DNA of 64,000 bases from the NCBI GenBank assembly GCA_020055645.1, contig CM034549.1, forward strand, positions 10,691,501-10,755,500, written 5' to 3'. Position numbers and translations under genes: made by a program. Of this stretch, positions 49,744 to 64,000 are shown one piece after another; the first letter of the stretch is position 1; each line of letters opens with the position of its first letter. Origin of the DNA: Tomocerus qinae. Its lineage: Eukaryota; Arthropoda; Collembola; Entomobryomorpha; Tomoceridae. Under the pieces are notes generated by a model that saw nothing but the letters and a program-made list of their open reading frames with translations, made no database searches and had not been told where the DNA came from.

Positions 49744-52700
49744 ATGGTCATCAAAAACGTCGGGGTATGTATTTTATTTCTCAATTCTAATTAAAAGTTT
49801 CTTTTCTCAAAGAATGCTTACATTTGCATCTAGTTTTATTATTTTTAAGACTCTTTTCACTCTACTTACGTAGAAAATTCTCTTTAGGCAATTACAGTAA
49901 AGAAAATAGCAAAGTAAATGGAATCCATGAATTGGAAATTCTTTTAATGGCTAGGCAGAAACATTTTTAGTGTCAAGTGGTAGATTTTCCAGATGCAGAC
50001 AATGCATTTAATTTTTATTAGCCTTTTACTAGCATCTGGGAGAAATTCCAGCAGAAACTAATTGATTTGAAAGGTTGAGATTATTTATTAGTCTGGTTAG
50101 GTTTTACCAGGCAAACATTTTACTCCTGATTAGCAAGCCATAAAAACAAGTCTCATTTGAGCACTGCCTATTGCATTAGCCTTTAAACAAACTTTTTAAT
50201 ACTTTTTAGTTGAGGAACTTGATACTTATTTCAAGCATAACTGTCTACGTCCATTTTCCTGCTTATGCTGGGTAGTAATAATTAAATGGGCAATAGGGAT
50301 CCATGAATATTCAGAACGGAAATGGTTATAGCAGTTTTAATTTCATATTAAATATCCTCTCTGCTTTTTACAACATGCTTTTGAATCTACAAAACGTAAA
50401 CAAGATAGTAATGCAAAATCACTGCAATTAAATTTGCAAAGTAACAAGTCATCAAAAGTAATTAGATAGCTGTTTGTAGCAACATCAGAATCATAATTGC
50501 TTATTATAACATTGTTGCTCTAGCTTAGTATTTTGTGCTGTATCAGTTAGCAGTTAGGATTTACATTTATAGTGATATATTTAGCAGCATATAACGATCA
50601 TTGTCATTTGCTCATAAATAATATTTTGGTTCAATTACAATTGACGATGAAAGTATATAGACTAGTATCTATATAGACTTAATACTCTCGGTACAGGTCA
50701 GCATTTTTATTACTAGATAATATTACCGTCGTAAAATTCGACTTGCGTTGTAATTTAGTAAAAGTTTATGGAGGACACATGAGATAGAGACACGTCGACA
50801 AAGACAAAAGAAGGAGAGTCGCTTCGAGAAAAGGGCAGGGATAAAAACTATCGAATCAAATTAAAGTTGGCAACCCAACCCTTTTACTCAGGACACTTCT
50901 GCGTTTGCACTCAGGGAAATGTTACACTTTTATATATATATACTTTATATTTACACAACTGAGTTATTTCCAGACTAAAGTTCTGGCAGTATAATAAATC
51001 CTACAAATTGGAAGATATTTTTACTATCTCCGCATTTGGCAATTTTTATTTATTGCAAAAGCTTTCTAACTGCAATTGCCATTTTTACATAATAATATAG
51101 CCAGATCACTTATTGTTATTTTAAGTCAGGATTTTCCTCTTATAGATTGTCCTTTCACGTCCTACCTTAACACAAAGTAGTGTAACCTTCTCATGTTAGT
51201 AGAACAGCGTCTGGCATAACAGATGAACTCACGTATGCCAATTTTTGCTTTGTTTATTAGTTAGCAAAAAACAAGTCTACCCTAGAAATATTAGCAGGAA
51301 GCAATAACCATGCATTTTCCATAACTTATGATACGAATTGTAACGCAAACGAACATGATGATAATGGAAACTCATCATTAGCTCAATGATAGTTTACAAG
51401 TTAAAAGTTTTGTCTGGTTCTTCTTCACTCACGAGGTTTGCATTCTATGTCAGGATATTTTTACATGGATTCACTTAACAATTAAATTGAAGTCTCAAGG
51501 TGATTATTACTTACAAGTGCACAGATTAGCGTGACTTTGAATTGTACATTGAATATTTATATTATGCATTAGATCTACATTCACCTCAGCTTTTCCATTA
51601 CGTGCAACAGGTATTAAAATGCTTGGGAAATTTTTGACGTTCGTAGTTCACCCCAAACTAACAATTACATAGTTCTATAAAGAACATTTTGACACAAGCT
51701 ATTTTTAAAAATTTCTAGTCTGCCATTATCATTTATGCTAATTATTAGTTATGATTTATGATTAATTGGACCATAGGAATAAATACTGAAGTGTATGAAG
51801 CATTTTAATAAAACCTTTGCCCATAGGCTACAAATTAATTTTGAGTTGAACTCGTGACATAGGAACCTTCCTGATATGGTGTTACAAAAAATTAACAGGA
51901 TAGTGCAGTTGTGTGAAACGTAGTTACATAATTTAAGTATAAATTTCGTGCAATAAACCGTCAAGTCAGTCACGTACTTTTCTGTTATACATATTCAGCC
52001 ACTACTATAAATAGTTATACGTACTATATTACTCCTATAATTATAAGCAATTAATAGTACAGAGTGTAGAAATGTAATTCAAATTATAAATTCATTTATG
52101 TTAATGAGTCTTTTACATCAGACCGAAGCATTTCGCAGATTTCTGTTAAAATCCATTTACATCTTGTAAACTTCCAAACATCAACCGACTGTGTTCATTT
52201 GTCTAGCCAGATTATCTTATTAATGCATGAGAAATGCAAATTACTTGAATTAATTCCCACTTGACTCTTTTGTTTCTTTTTTCGAATACGAATTTAAAAT
52301 AAACGTACGCAGATACATTATTGTGAGGATGTCTTGTAGCACGCGTTTTTAATTACCAATAAGGCAATCGGTTTTGTCATTTATAGGTAGACGGAGAATA
52401 TTCGCAGTGATATAGCACATGACGAATTAATTTTACTTGACAAAACCAGAACAATAGTATTTTTAGAACATTTCCAATTAGAAAATAAATTACAATTAAG
52501 GTTTTAATGAATGATTACAAGATTTATTACGTGTAACTACTTAGGAATAGTTCTTACTGCATCTTATGACTTAATTAGAAACGATCTGGCATTTGGATGA
52601 TGAGACAGTTGAAAAGAACCTTTGATTCACAAAGAATGCTATACATTGTAGTAGCGTTTATGCAAATAAAACCACTTCATTCTAGTATTTTGTGTTGGAA

Positions 52701-55700
52701 ATCTGCCAAAAGACACTAAATCAAAGAGGAAGATAGATATCTGGAGGGATTTGAGACAGACAGGAAAGCAGATGCGAGATTTGCAAATCTTTTGCAAATA
52801 GCTAAAACGAAATGCATAATTACGTGCGAGACATGTGCCTTCTTTTCGTGCCATGCCTTTTGTTCATAGTAGTAAGGAATGTAGTCATGCCCTGAAAACG
52901 CCTACAGGATGAGCCAATGAAACTCTCTGGTTTTACCAACCCACAGACATTTACAACCGCACCGTCGACCGAATTGACATTCACGTCTCTATATTTACAC
53001 TTTAACATAACAAAACTTATATTCTCAGAATCTTAAATAGAATCGCTTTATGACAGTACACTCCGTTCTTTGTCAACTCTATATCATAATTATAAGACTG
53101 CCAATTCCTAGGATATATATCATTATAAACTTGGGAAGTGCTTCAAAGTACTTACGCTAGTGTAATATGAGTTTGCAAATGTGAATGACTCAATAAACTT
53201 TTGACTTAGGTAGGTACTTAGTGGATATTATTACCATTAGAGCATGCAGTTAGGAAAAGGCTTAAAATAAATCCGATACTTGTAAGGAAAATGCATTTTG
53301 AAGCGCAATTCAAATGTCTATTTCCACTTTGCATCTATTTGGCAATCGATCCTTTTTTCAAAGATGATATTGCATTCAGCTACTTACGTGGGTACTTTAA
53401 TTCTGTCAAAGCCATTGACGTCAATATGCTTTAACTACTAGAGATTGATGTTTAATTCTAATAATAATATCCTGTAATAAGGTGTGAGAGTACGTCGTAA
53501 TATGTTTTTGCTAGTTTCAATGAATTCAATTTACGTGTTCATATTCGCGTAGCTGTAACTAGTTTAAATTGTAGACTTCCTTATTGTTACTCAGTCCTAT
53601 ATAGTCTAAATTACTTCTGAATAGAAAGACAGTTACAGAAATATGAAAGAAACTCTTCTTGTATTTGCGCTGTAATTTTACTACAGTGTTTTTGGCATCC
53701 TTCCAGTTTTCTTTTGTGAATCGGAGAATTAGACTATTTTTTTGATTGTCTGAAAATCCTTTGTTTTGATAAGGAAGACTAAACAGTCCCACCTACAGTT
53801 CCATCGTACTAATTATTTTTTCTGCAATTTTTCTAGTCTCAGTCTCTATTGTTTTCTTATAAAACCAAATCGCAACAGTTTCCATTCTCTAATTTAAGTA
53901 GTTCATTGATCAGGATAATCAGGATCTTAATTCAAGGACGCTTGTTAAGTTAAACGGAACTTTTTAAAAAAAGGGCCTTTTTTGTAAATTCAAACTAAAT
54001 TGAATTTACTTAAATAGTGTACATAAATTTATAGTGTTTGTGACATCGCTTGTGATAAAACGAACTTCTAAAGTAATCTAAGTAGGACGGAAGACTCGGT
54101 TAGCATTTTAAGATATGCCTTTCTTGCAAATTGTGGTATGTTTTTACAATTACCAAATTAATATATAATTCTGTTATAATTGACTATTGTATAGTGTTTG
54201 CATGTTACATTTATAATGCTCTATCGCTACCCGAAAGTTGTTTAGGTTCTTGGACACGTATTCTTGATAAAGTATTTGTTCGCTGTAGTAATGGCTGTAG
54301 AGATAGACACGCTAATGGCCCGTTGCACGTTATTAGATAAAAATTCTCTATTGCCCATCATTAGAAGAATTATTTTGCTATGACAAGGTTCATTGAAGGT
54401 TCACAGTTAAATACGCAGTTAACAATGTCTGTAAGTAATTTAACATAATTTAAACAAGTGCATTTAACGTTAGTTAATAGTAAATACTGCATGAATTTTA
54501 CATTTGAACTATTGCAGAGACATCATTAAATAAGTATTGTCTAGTTCTATTTGAATTACAACTTATACCTTAGCAGAAAGAATATAAGATTTAGCAAATA
54601 GTAGTATTTAGTACTGTCGTGTCTCTAATTTCAAGATGTATTTTGATTTGGATGTAATCTGCGTAGATAAGGCTTGCTAATTCATTTAATGATAGGATTG
54701 TATGTACCTGGAGATAATTTATGCCGCCCCTATCATTATTTAGCACACAAAAACTCAAGATCTCAAAAGGATAGTGTAAACACTAGATATAAATGTGTAC
54801 TCACTTTATAATATAGCATTTTACATTCCGTCTATCAGACCGACCTTTATCCAATCTGTTTGTACATTTAAATTCCTTGACATAAAATATTTTCAAAGTA
54901 GTTTTCCATACTCCTGGAGAGATTTTCTTAGAATCATCTGTCAGACTCCAATCACAATTCTCACACTTGTAATAATAACATTGCATAATAATGAAGTGAA
55001 TATAATCTGTAGCTATTTCGTTATTAAAGACTGTGAAAAGGAGAAATAAATGTTGCTGAAAGAGTAAGTAGACAGTGCTCGTTTGTTTATTCCTAGAAAT
55101 GTCAATCTGGAAATCTTGTTTTGATTGACTGACACTAATCTTATACAATATTTGACACTTCCATAGAGAAAGTGATTTGTAGTAGCTAATATTTAATTCT
55201 AGCACAACTTAAATTCAACGCATACTTATACATTGTGATATCTGGTACTAAATAGTTATGTGTATAAGACATTATTCCATTGCACTCTCATGTATATTTG
55301 TATAATTAAGTAGCCAGACACAGACGCGTATGTCTATAGCGTGTCTGGTTCGCCTTGAAGATCAACTTGCTAATTACTGAATATTATCTTTCTAAATTAC
55401 GATATTTATAGATATAAGGTAGTATGCATAACAGACAAACTTAGACAAAGCATCATTAATTTCCCATTCGACATTTTCTCTATGAATTTATTATTTACAC
55501 CTATTAGATTTAGATCCGAAATTCACACATTTTTATATTATTATGTATTCATGCATTTATTTATATAAAAATGAGTGTGACGTTTTCAGGGTGCGAATTG
55601 TATAGTACTTAAGGGTGCTTTGGTATCTATCTCATTCATATTCAACAGATATTTGTACAAAGTGCATGTCATACCGGCACGATTCAATAATTATTCAGAA

Positions 55701-58700
55701 TGGTATTTTTCTTGTTAACACAAATCTATTTTACTATAAGGATATGATATCTGCCTGCATTAGAATTGATTTCTTTGTTTGATTTAAGATAGAATTAGGC
55801 ATAGAGTATAAATGTATAGTAAACGTGTCTGGGATTGTGAGGACTACAATGTAATAAGATAAGAACAGGTAGACAATGACAAAAAACACAAAAAGTACAA
55901 GATCATTTTGTTTGGGTATCTCTGCTTGCACTTTTTGCTATCTTTACAAAACAAACGCTGGAGGAGCCGGTTTTGAAATGATTCTTCCGGCGCCTGGATT
56001 CTGACAACATCTCCAGGATCTTATCTATTGTCCATGTATACCAGATAGATTAGAGTAAAAGAAATCATGTTTTACATGCAGAGTATCTCAGTTGCCAATT
56101 TTTCAAGAGTTAAAGGGTAGCTATTCTGAATTCTACTTACTTACACTGTATGATAACACTTTAGACACTCCACTACTAATTATGAATAGAATATTGATAG
56201 ATATTTATGCATTGGACAAAAGAGCTCATTAGAAAAATGTGCTTCTATTTAAATACATAAGAATGGACCCCACAAGTAAATAGTAAATAAATAATGTCTG
56301 CTCCAACCTGCCAATTGAACTATGCGTGGTAATAGTCCAATAGTATATGAATTGTGCATGTGCTAAATAATGAGTTCAAAGTCAGTATGCAAATATTCAG
56401 TCAATAAATACACACTGGGATGTTAATTGACTAAATAAGAGTTTGGAAAGACCAAAGGATAATAACATTACGTTTTATCTTAATAAGAGATTTGCACCTA
56501 CTTCACATATTAAGCTACTATATAAATATATTATAGTTTATTGCATTTTTGAGGGAGTAAGTAATAACTATAAATGGAACAGTTTTTTTGAGAAAGATAA
56601 ATAAATAGGGTGAAGTTTAGTATACAATACACAATATAATTGTTTACACACAACACAATAGGTATACTCATGGCATACATATGCAAATATAGACTACATG
56701 TATAAAATACTACTAAACTACTAACTACTAGTAGATGGACAAAATTATTTACTACGTAGTATACGGTAGTAAATTGTAGCTTGACTGATTTCATAAATAA
56801 TACTAAACTAATAAGAAAGGTTGCTCACTCACCTACCTGCTTAGAATAGAAGATTGAAATAAATCCAGGTTTTTTTCTGTAGCGAGTGACATCGTTATTT
56901 ACTTTTGTATTTATTGCCATTTTATTATTATATATTGATCGTGAGTGACGATAATTTACGTCACTGTCACTTCACAAGACAATGTTGAAAGCTAATTAAA
57001 ATAGCAAAAAGTTCCATCTCTACTTCGTATACCTATCTATGCATCCTAATTATCAACCTATCTTCACATCTCGATACGTATAGGAACTATTTCATGAATT
57101 GTTGTAAGGTAGGTCGTTCTGTATATAACAAAGTAAACAAAAGTGAGTAAAAAACGTAAATATTTCTGGGCTGATATTTAACCATAACGAAAAGCATCAT
57201 GGAGCAAAGTCCAGGGTTGCTAAATCCTAAGATATCTCTAAATCTAAGTGATTGTGAAATGATTCTTGCATTTGCAATAAAAATGCAAAGATTAAAGTCA
57301 GAAAAGAGAACAGGTAGATAATTGGCAAAGCGTATTTCATTTTCACCTCTGGATTAATTTAAAGCTCAGCGTTAAGTAGTTTGCGGTCAAGGTGAATCAA
57401 ATGCAGATAATAAAATTCTCTATTGCGTCATGAGTCATAAAAGACACACCTCCCATTTCTGAGACTGGAAACTGTCCATGAAAGGGCAGTTTTATTTGCA
57501 TAGAAAGTAAAAGCATAGTAATTGAAGTTTTATTTCTTTTTTTTTATTTGCTATGAAAAGTCTTGTTACTCCACTTTACAGTTCATCCTTTTAAAAATAT
57601 TCGACCGCCTTTGTTAGCGTTACTTAAGGCGATTAAAGTTTGAGACGAGGATAATCTTACTAGTCAGCTAAAGTTATTATTTATATTTTATTGTATGGAA
57701 AATCTCCAACAGTAAAGCCAAAGGCTGAGTGTAGCAAAAAAAATGTGTTTTTATCCAATCTCGTCTCTCTGCCTACTCAAATGCACTTAATTCATAGACA
57801 TTACTTGACAGAATTTTTTACACCATCAACAAAATAATTGTCATCCTGACATAACGACTGTCTGATCTTGTAAGCATCAAAAGCGGAGAATCTCAATGCA
57901 TAGGAAACTATTGTTCCGTCTAATTTATGTACTTTTCGAATTAACGCTGCTATTTAACGTGGGTGTTCTGTCTCGTTAGAAATTGAATACTGGAATAATT
58001 TATGTATTAAGAGCGAAAGGGACTACTTTACTTACCCACCTTAATAAATGCATTTTTTAATTTTCTAGGGACTCAATGGGCGGTTGGCGCTCGCCATTGC
58101 TGCTGCAGCTTTTGGCTCCAGCTTCCAGCATGGGTACAACACCGGAGTCGTCAACGCTCCTCAAAAGGTAATTTTATAACCACGTTTCTTCATAAGGGTA
58201 ATTCTACACTACCTCACTACTTACGGACAACAATGAATTTTTTTGTTACATTTATTTGATTGTAATCCTAAAGGTAGGTAGAAATTGTTACTTGCCAATT
58301 TCATCATTACTTTTTTCGTAGCTCCTCTAAAGCAAACATACCTTACTATTGTTATAGTTTTAACAATTGCAACTTAGAGTTAGAACTACCTAAGTACAAT
58401 CAAGGACAATAGTATTATATTATAATTACCCCCAAAATAGATAGTTTTGACAATTTAGGAAATACTTATAAATAAATATTAAAAAATTTATTAAGACGTA
58501 TGCAATTTTTTATTGTTGCCAGTTGAAGTAGCAATTACAGTTTATCTGTAACAGTAATATTACAAAATATACTTAAATACTAGAGAAAATGTAAAATGGA
58601 AATATAGACTGCACTATAAATTAGTTATGCATTTAATTTTAGTTGAGGTGATAGGTGAACTATTATCATACGTAATAGGATTTAATAGTGTCTAGAAGGT

Positions 58701-61700
58701 CAATCTTAAAATACGTTCAGGATCTGCATTGATTCGGAATGTATATCTGTAGAATGCAATTAAGATTATTATTATTACTAAAGAAGTTGCTCAGTCACAA
58801 GATTAAAATTGTACTGCAGGAGGATGTAAGTGATTCTGACGTTTAGTGGAAAGGAACAGATATTTACTGGAGAAGCAAAAAAAGAATATCTTTCTACTAC
58901 CTCTAATCTCTTTGTCTTGTGATTTCTGGATAAGTATTAACTGGGTTTTCATCGATAAATCAACACGCATAATGTTTCGGCACTCCTTGAGCTCAAACAA
59001 ACTCAAGAATGTAGAGTTTGTATAAATAATGGATTATGAAGGTATGTCTATAGATGCAGTCGGTTATTGCTCAACAAAAAAGATAGGAATGCACTTCAAA
59101 ACTCAAGGTGTCCACTTTAATTAGAATGGTAAATATTCCATGATTTTAAATGTGGCATATTAATGAGGAGTCTGGCTTATTAGCATAAAAAGGTACGGTG
59201 TAAACAGATACCGATATTGCACATAAACAACGTTTAAAATCTTCCGACAGACATGACCATCGAATTCAGCTGGGTTTGTAATTGCAGAAACATATTTCAT
59301 TAAGTAAAACGTGCACTACGCATAATTTAGTAATGTAAATTATTTCATCTGATTGTCAGTGGGTGTATATCTCCAGTTAAATATGATTATAAATGAATAC
59401 AAATAGTATTTCAATTATCTAAAGTATTGTTTTGCATAAACGTGTTCAAAAGTTATGTAAAATATAAATTAATACAAACATCTGTTTAAAAACAGAAACA
59501 GATAGAATCATTTTTGGCTGTGCATGTTCATTTAATTGGAACACTTCACAATCGTGGGATCCTTACATCCATTTGGCTATGGTGTTTCCTAGTTAGTATC
59601 GATGTATATGCCTTGTGGCACAATCTATTTCAATGTCATTGTAAAAGATACAGACTCCACTTAGTACACATCGATAAAAGAAATGTATACGAAACCTACT
59701 CATGGGTGTTTACGTATATAGGTGAAGTGCGTCTGTTTGCATGCAATGATAATTGATAATAAAGCCATTTTTGATCTTCTATTTTATTCTATTGATCTAG
59801 AAGAAGTACTTTTACATACTACACCTCAAAATCTATTTTACGTAATGTTGAGTAAAATCTAATACTATTTTCTGCCAAATATGACTTCTAATTTGCACAT
59901 TTATTTTTATGGCTATCATTTGGATGAAACAGATCTGTTATGATATTTTGAAGTGGTCTATGCCAGACATTGTGTTACAGAGTTACTTGTTTGTGTTAAT
60001 AAATTATTATTGTCTGCATTACCAATTGTCTATCCACTTCAATGGTTACAGATTAATTTTGGTAGAGAAGAGCTACAAGGAAATACCATTTTTTTGACTG
60101 GGAGGTTAATGACGACTCATTACGATAATTTACATTGCATTGACGCAAGCGTTATGACTTCTTATTGCTAAGCGAAGTAGCTTTTGCAGCAGAAGACAAC
60201 TTTGGTACAAGATATAATTACATCATTATGAAAAGGAATGAAATATCGTTTCATTTAGTACGAAGTACGAAAGCGGATTAGTGATTAGTAATTATTGGCT
60301 ATTTTTATTAATCGCGAGTGACGAATTGTACATGGACTAGTCGAATTATGATTGGTTACTGCGTACAAAGATGTAAAATGAGTCATGTCATGATGAACCC
60401 GTGTAGAGTGAATATTCTACAAATTAATGTTAAAGTTCAGGTCAAATGACCTCATAAAAGTGTCGAAATACATTCATTTAGTCAGTTAGCACTAGGATTT
60501 ATCAAAGACTGCGGATTATGAGTGCAAAAATAGAAGATAACTATAGTTAGATGTATTTAAGTAATCAATAGAAAAAACAACATAATTAGCTCTTTTTGTG
60601 AAACTAGTTATTACTGGAAGTATCCATCATTGCATTTATAATAAGCCTAATTTTGTGTTAAGCTGTTATAATCTTTTTTTCCTTGAAATTCTTATTAGAG
60701 GACTATCTTCAAGATCGTCGCAATATTTTGTATATAATTGTAATTGGAATAGTTGTACCCTTGAACTTCAAGACGAATTTCTTCCAAATCAGCTTGCACT
60801 TTGCACATGTTGCGTCATATTAGTATATATTATACATTTTACAATGCGTTACTTCATGCTTTGGTAATATTAGTGTTAATACACTGTGGGTTATTATTAG
60901 AAACTTTTAAGACACGATAATGTTTAATTACATGATAATTATGCAAAATAACATCTGCTAATCAGCATGATACTGAATTGTATCAACAAGAAGATACTGT
61001 CTTCGTCACACAACATGTATTTGATCTTGTATAATGATTGATCAGGAGTTTAAGACAGACCTACATTTTTAAAAATAAAAAATAGGTAAGATAAGCACTA
61101 ATAAAAGTGTTGGGTTAATACATGTTATGATGATACATTCCGGAATCTAGTTTGATTTATTATTATCGAATCGAAAGACATGTATTTCCGAATTCATTGT
61201 ACGGACAATTTGTTCCCCCAAAACAATATTTTGTAATGAACAAAAATAAACAAAATTTTATTTCTCTTTGTAGCTCATTTCTTCATTTATCAATGAAACG
61301 AACGTGCGAAGAACTGGTGTGGGCATGGAAGAAGGCACGATAACGGTGATTTGGTCATGGGCTGTAGCAATCATGTGCGTCGGTGGAATTATTGGTGCGC
61401 TGATGAGTGGATATATTGCGGATAAATTGGGAAGGTCAGTTTTCCGTTGCTAAACATGTAACGAATATCATAATTACATTATGTTTCTTAATTATTATTT
61501 AATTATTAGTGAGAAATACATAGTTTGACTTTTTTGTCAATCTTAATGTGTAAAGGGTATTATGTATTAATCTGAAAATTATTTTTACAGAAAGACCGGT
61601 CTGTTGTGGAACAACGTGACAGTTGCAATTGCCGTGGTGCTGGAATTTTTCTCGAAATCTTGCTGGTCATACGAGATGCTTATCGCTGGTCGATTTTTCA

Positions 61701-63058
61701 TCGGTGTGAATGCCGGATTGAACGCAGGTCTTGCTCCGATGTATTTGGCTGAGATTTCTCCAATCCATTTGCGAGGAGCTGTGGGAACAGTGTACCAACT
61801 TGTAGTAACAATTTCTATTCTGGTGAGTCAAATCCTCGGTCTGGGTGGATTATTGGGAACTGAAGATCTGTGGCCTTGGCTGTTGGCTGCCACTGCTATC
61901 CCAGCTATCTTCCAACTCTGCACTTTGCCACTCTGCCCCGAATCCCCAAAATTCATCCTTTTGAATCAAGGAAAAGAAATCGAAGCTCAGAAGGCTTTGA
62001 CTTGGCTCCGTGGGACGATCGAGGTTCATGATGAATTGGATGAGATGCGCGCTGAATACGAAGCAATGAAAATGGTATCAAAGGTCACACTTAAGGAAAT
62101 GTTCACCAGCAACGCTCTCCGTGCTCCGTTGATCATTGCATGCATGATGATGTTGGCCCAACAGCTCAGCGGTATCAACGCTGTCATCTTCTTCTCCACC
62201 AAAATCTTTGAGTAAATGACCCATACACTTCAGTAACTGATTTTATATTCAAATTTACCTCTTCAGCAGTTAAATCATGTTCCTTATTACAGATCCGCTG
62301 GTCTCGATGAAGCTACTGCCCAATATGCTACTCTTGGAATGGGCACCATGAACGTAAGCATTAAAATAACAATTTTACAGTCTTTTGTTTGTTTCAGACA
62401 TAAAAATTTTACATTTGTACTTTATAGGTAATCATGACTGGAATTTCCTTGGTGTTGGTTGAAAAATCTGGACGTAAGACTCTTTTGCTGATCGGTTTGA
62501 GCGGAATGTGTGTTGATGTCATTCTGTTGTTCTTGTGTCTCGTGGGCAGGGTAAATGTTTTTCTTGGATTTTGTACTATTAGTACGTTATTAAATGTCTC
62601 AGAACTGTTTTAACCTTTGTTTTCGATTGCAGGATGTTGCTAGCTGGATTTCCTACGTCAGCATCGTATTGGTCATCATGTTTGTCGTAATGTTTGCCAC
62701 TGGCCCAGGATCTATCCCATGGTTCTTGGTATCCGAACTGTTCAGCTCAGGAGCTCGCCCAATGGCTACTTCCATTGCTGTCGGTGTCAACTGGACTGCT
62801 AACTTTATTGTCGGCTTGGCCTTCCTTCCATTGCAGGTATGATACTTTTTCAATCTTAATTTTGTGTTATTTTAATTTCATTTTTCAATGTTTAAAATCC
62901 ATTTTTTGATTACCCAGAATCTAATGGGTCCGTATGTTTTCATCATTTTCGTCGTAATCTTGGCAAGCTTCACAGCATTTACGTACTTCAAGGTACCCGA
63001 GACCAAGAATAAGACTAGTGAAGAAATCGCTGCATTCTTCAGACAACAAAGCTATTAA
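49744..63058 (+). CDS. Glut1: class I facilitative glucose transporter, GLUT1-like
   Basis: Moves hexoses across the plasma membrane down their gradient (major facilitator superfamily, 12 spans). Eight exons join in phase: 49744-49764, 58069-58167, 61274-61434, 61591-62211, 62293-62353, 62428-62550, 62633-62836 and 62918-63058, giving 476 residues, close to human GLUT1 (492). The short first exon reads MVIKNVG. Markers in order are [19 protein letters not shown] in TM1, IADKLGRKTG between TM2 and TM3, and [14 protein letters not shown] before TM5. PESPKFILL follows TM6, [13 protein letters not shown] with the class I QLS signature is in TM7, and [20 protein letters not shown] spans the TM10 region. 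NWTANFIVG and a VPETK end close the protein. The extracellular loop after TM1 carries one NET site. Coding GC is clearly higher than in flanking DNA. A polyadenylation signal AATAAA is at 63176-63181. The first two introns are 8.3 and 3.1 kb. Exons at 37892 and 45163 may supply an alternative N-terminus. Confidence 0.93.
49765..58068 (+). other. first intron of the glucose transporter
   Basis: From the GTATGT donor at 49765 to the TTTTCTAG acceptor ending at 58068. AT-rich; no nested gene recognised. Frames up to about 134 codons on the minus strand (54801-55205) show no domain or composition bias and look random. Confidence 0.6.
58168..61273 (+). other. second intron of the glucose transporter
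   Basis: From the GTAATT donor to the TCTCTTTGTAG acceptor. No nested exon, RNA gene or array was recognised. Confidence 0.6.
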
Positions 63059-64000
63059 ATTCAATCCATTGCAAAACTCTCCTAGAAAATATTAAATATG
63101 CAATGAGTACTATCTAATGTACAATAATATTACTTTTAACACATAAAAATGGAAACAAAAACCATTAGGAACTCTAATAAAATACAAAACTGTAAGTACA
63201 CTATAGTATATTTAATATGTAGTACAGCCAGAATTATCCGAACAATACGAAAAAAGCTTTATGTGTCTAATCGGATTAAAATAAGAAATATGTGTGCTAA
63301 CCTGCAGGATCAATGAAAATTAAAGATAAAACGAGCAATGTTCGCAATGTATAAATTATGATAAATAGATGGTCAAAACGTGTAGTATAAATGTATGTAT
63401 CTATGTAAATTATCCATCATGGGTACTACGATATGCTAAATCATAAATCTAAAATTAAAGAAGATATTTTAATCGTGTATTCTTTAGGCTGGAACTAACT
63501 AGATATTCTATATTACTGTACGTACACTATAATGTAGTATTTTTACATAAAACTATAAATACAATTATAAAGACAGACTTATTTTACAATGTATAATAAT
63601 TACTTACTCTAAGTTGCAAGTTGCTGTTTGTGTTGATGTATTATCGCATGTGAAGCAATAATATTTACAATTAATAGTGAAAACATTTAGAAGAATAATG
63701 TTAGGATTACTTTCTGTGATTTGTTTCCTTTGCATGTATGTCTTATTCTTTAGTACTGTTGTTATTTCTAGTTTACTAGCCAAGTTCTTGTATAGAATAC
63801 TGTTTTAGTACTTCCGAAAAATTAGTTGGTAGTTTTATATTTGACATTTTAAATGTGGTAGGGAATTCAACTGTTTGTTCATGTATGTATGTCAACGGTT
63901 CGTTCATCGTGTAAATGTACTTGCAATAATTGATATTTAAAGCTAGTTAACTAAAAAAGTAATAAGGGTCAATAGGCTGATTGTTTTGAATGTAATAATT
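63059..64000. other. 3' untranslated region and downstream sequence of the glucose transporter
   Basis: AATAAA at 63176-63181 is the first strong polyadenylation signal after the stop. Beyond it the sequence is AT-rich with no exon recognised. Confidence 0.5.
63176..63181 (+). terminator. polyadenylation signal of the glucose transporter gene
   Basis: AATAAA about 118 nt after the stop codon; a weaker ATTAAA lies nearer, around 63091. Confidence 0.5.

Noticed and set aside
54801-55205. 134-codon minus-strand frame in the first glucose transporter intron
   Set aside because: Longest frame in the area, but the composition follows the AT-rich DNA, there is no motif and a plus-strand frame of 84 codons overlaps it.

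Overview
The window is animal nuclear DNA, most likely from an arthropod. It is AT-rich, the genes are split by many short GT-AG introns (about 70-130 bp), and the protein families are metazoan: ORAI, prominin, TRMT1, class I GLUT and a DM4/12-like secreted/membrane protein. A (TTAGG)4 tract matches the arthropod telomere repeat. The MsrA gene appears to be read through UGA as selenocysteine. If so, the animal keeps selenoprotein machinery, which argues against holometabolous insect lineages that have lost it. I cannot name the species.

Layout. 1-3850: the 5' end of a minus-strand gene, possibly EF-hand; its later exons are not visible. 3850-8296: no gene seen. 8297-11513: a 3.2-kb satellite of 17-bp monomers with higher-order repeats. 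13396-14303 (+): a small Cys-rich protein with a Pro/Gln/Tyr-rich tail. 15480-16560 (-): an ORAI-type calcium channel in four exons. 17640-20680: a gene-free cluster of inverted repeats, one with telomere repeats in its loop. 22459-25478 (+): a ten-exon prominin-like five-pass membrane protein. 26054-27117 (-): a five-exon methionine sulfoxide reductase A with TGA at the catalytic position, a SECIS-like hairpin at 25831-25902 in its 3' region and a polyadenylation signal just after. 28663-33646 (+): TRMT1, a tRNA dimethyltransferase in ten exons; its seventh intron holds a 2.46-kb tandem-plus-inverted element whose unit contains a tRNA-like cloverleaf. 33797-34844 (-): a three-exon DM4/12-like protein. 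49744-63058 (+): a class I glucose transporter (GLUT1-like). Exons at 37892-38104 and 45163-45207 are phase-compatible and may give it a longer alternative N-terminus.

The genes form no operon and mostly do unrelated housekeeping or membrane jobs. Prominin and MsrA are tail-to-tail, MsrA and TRMT1 head-to-head, and TRMT1 and the DM4/12-like gene tail-to-tail about 150 bp apart. The strongest discovery is the candidate selenoprotein MsrA: the in-frame TGA replaces the catalytic cysteine inside an otherwise intact motif, and a well-formed type 2 SECIS candidate lies about 150 nt after the stop codon. All exon models were built by eye from splice signals, reading phase and family resemblance. 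No alignment, folding program or database search was run.
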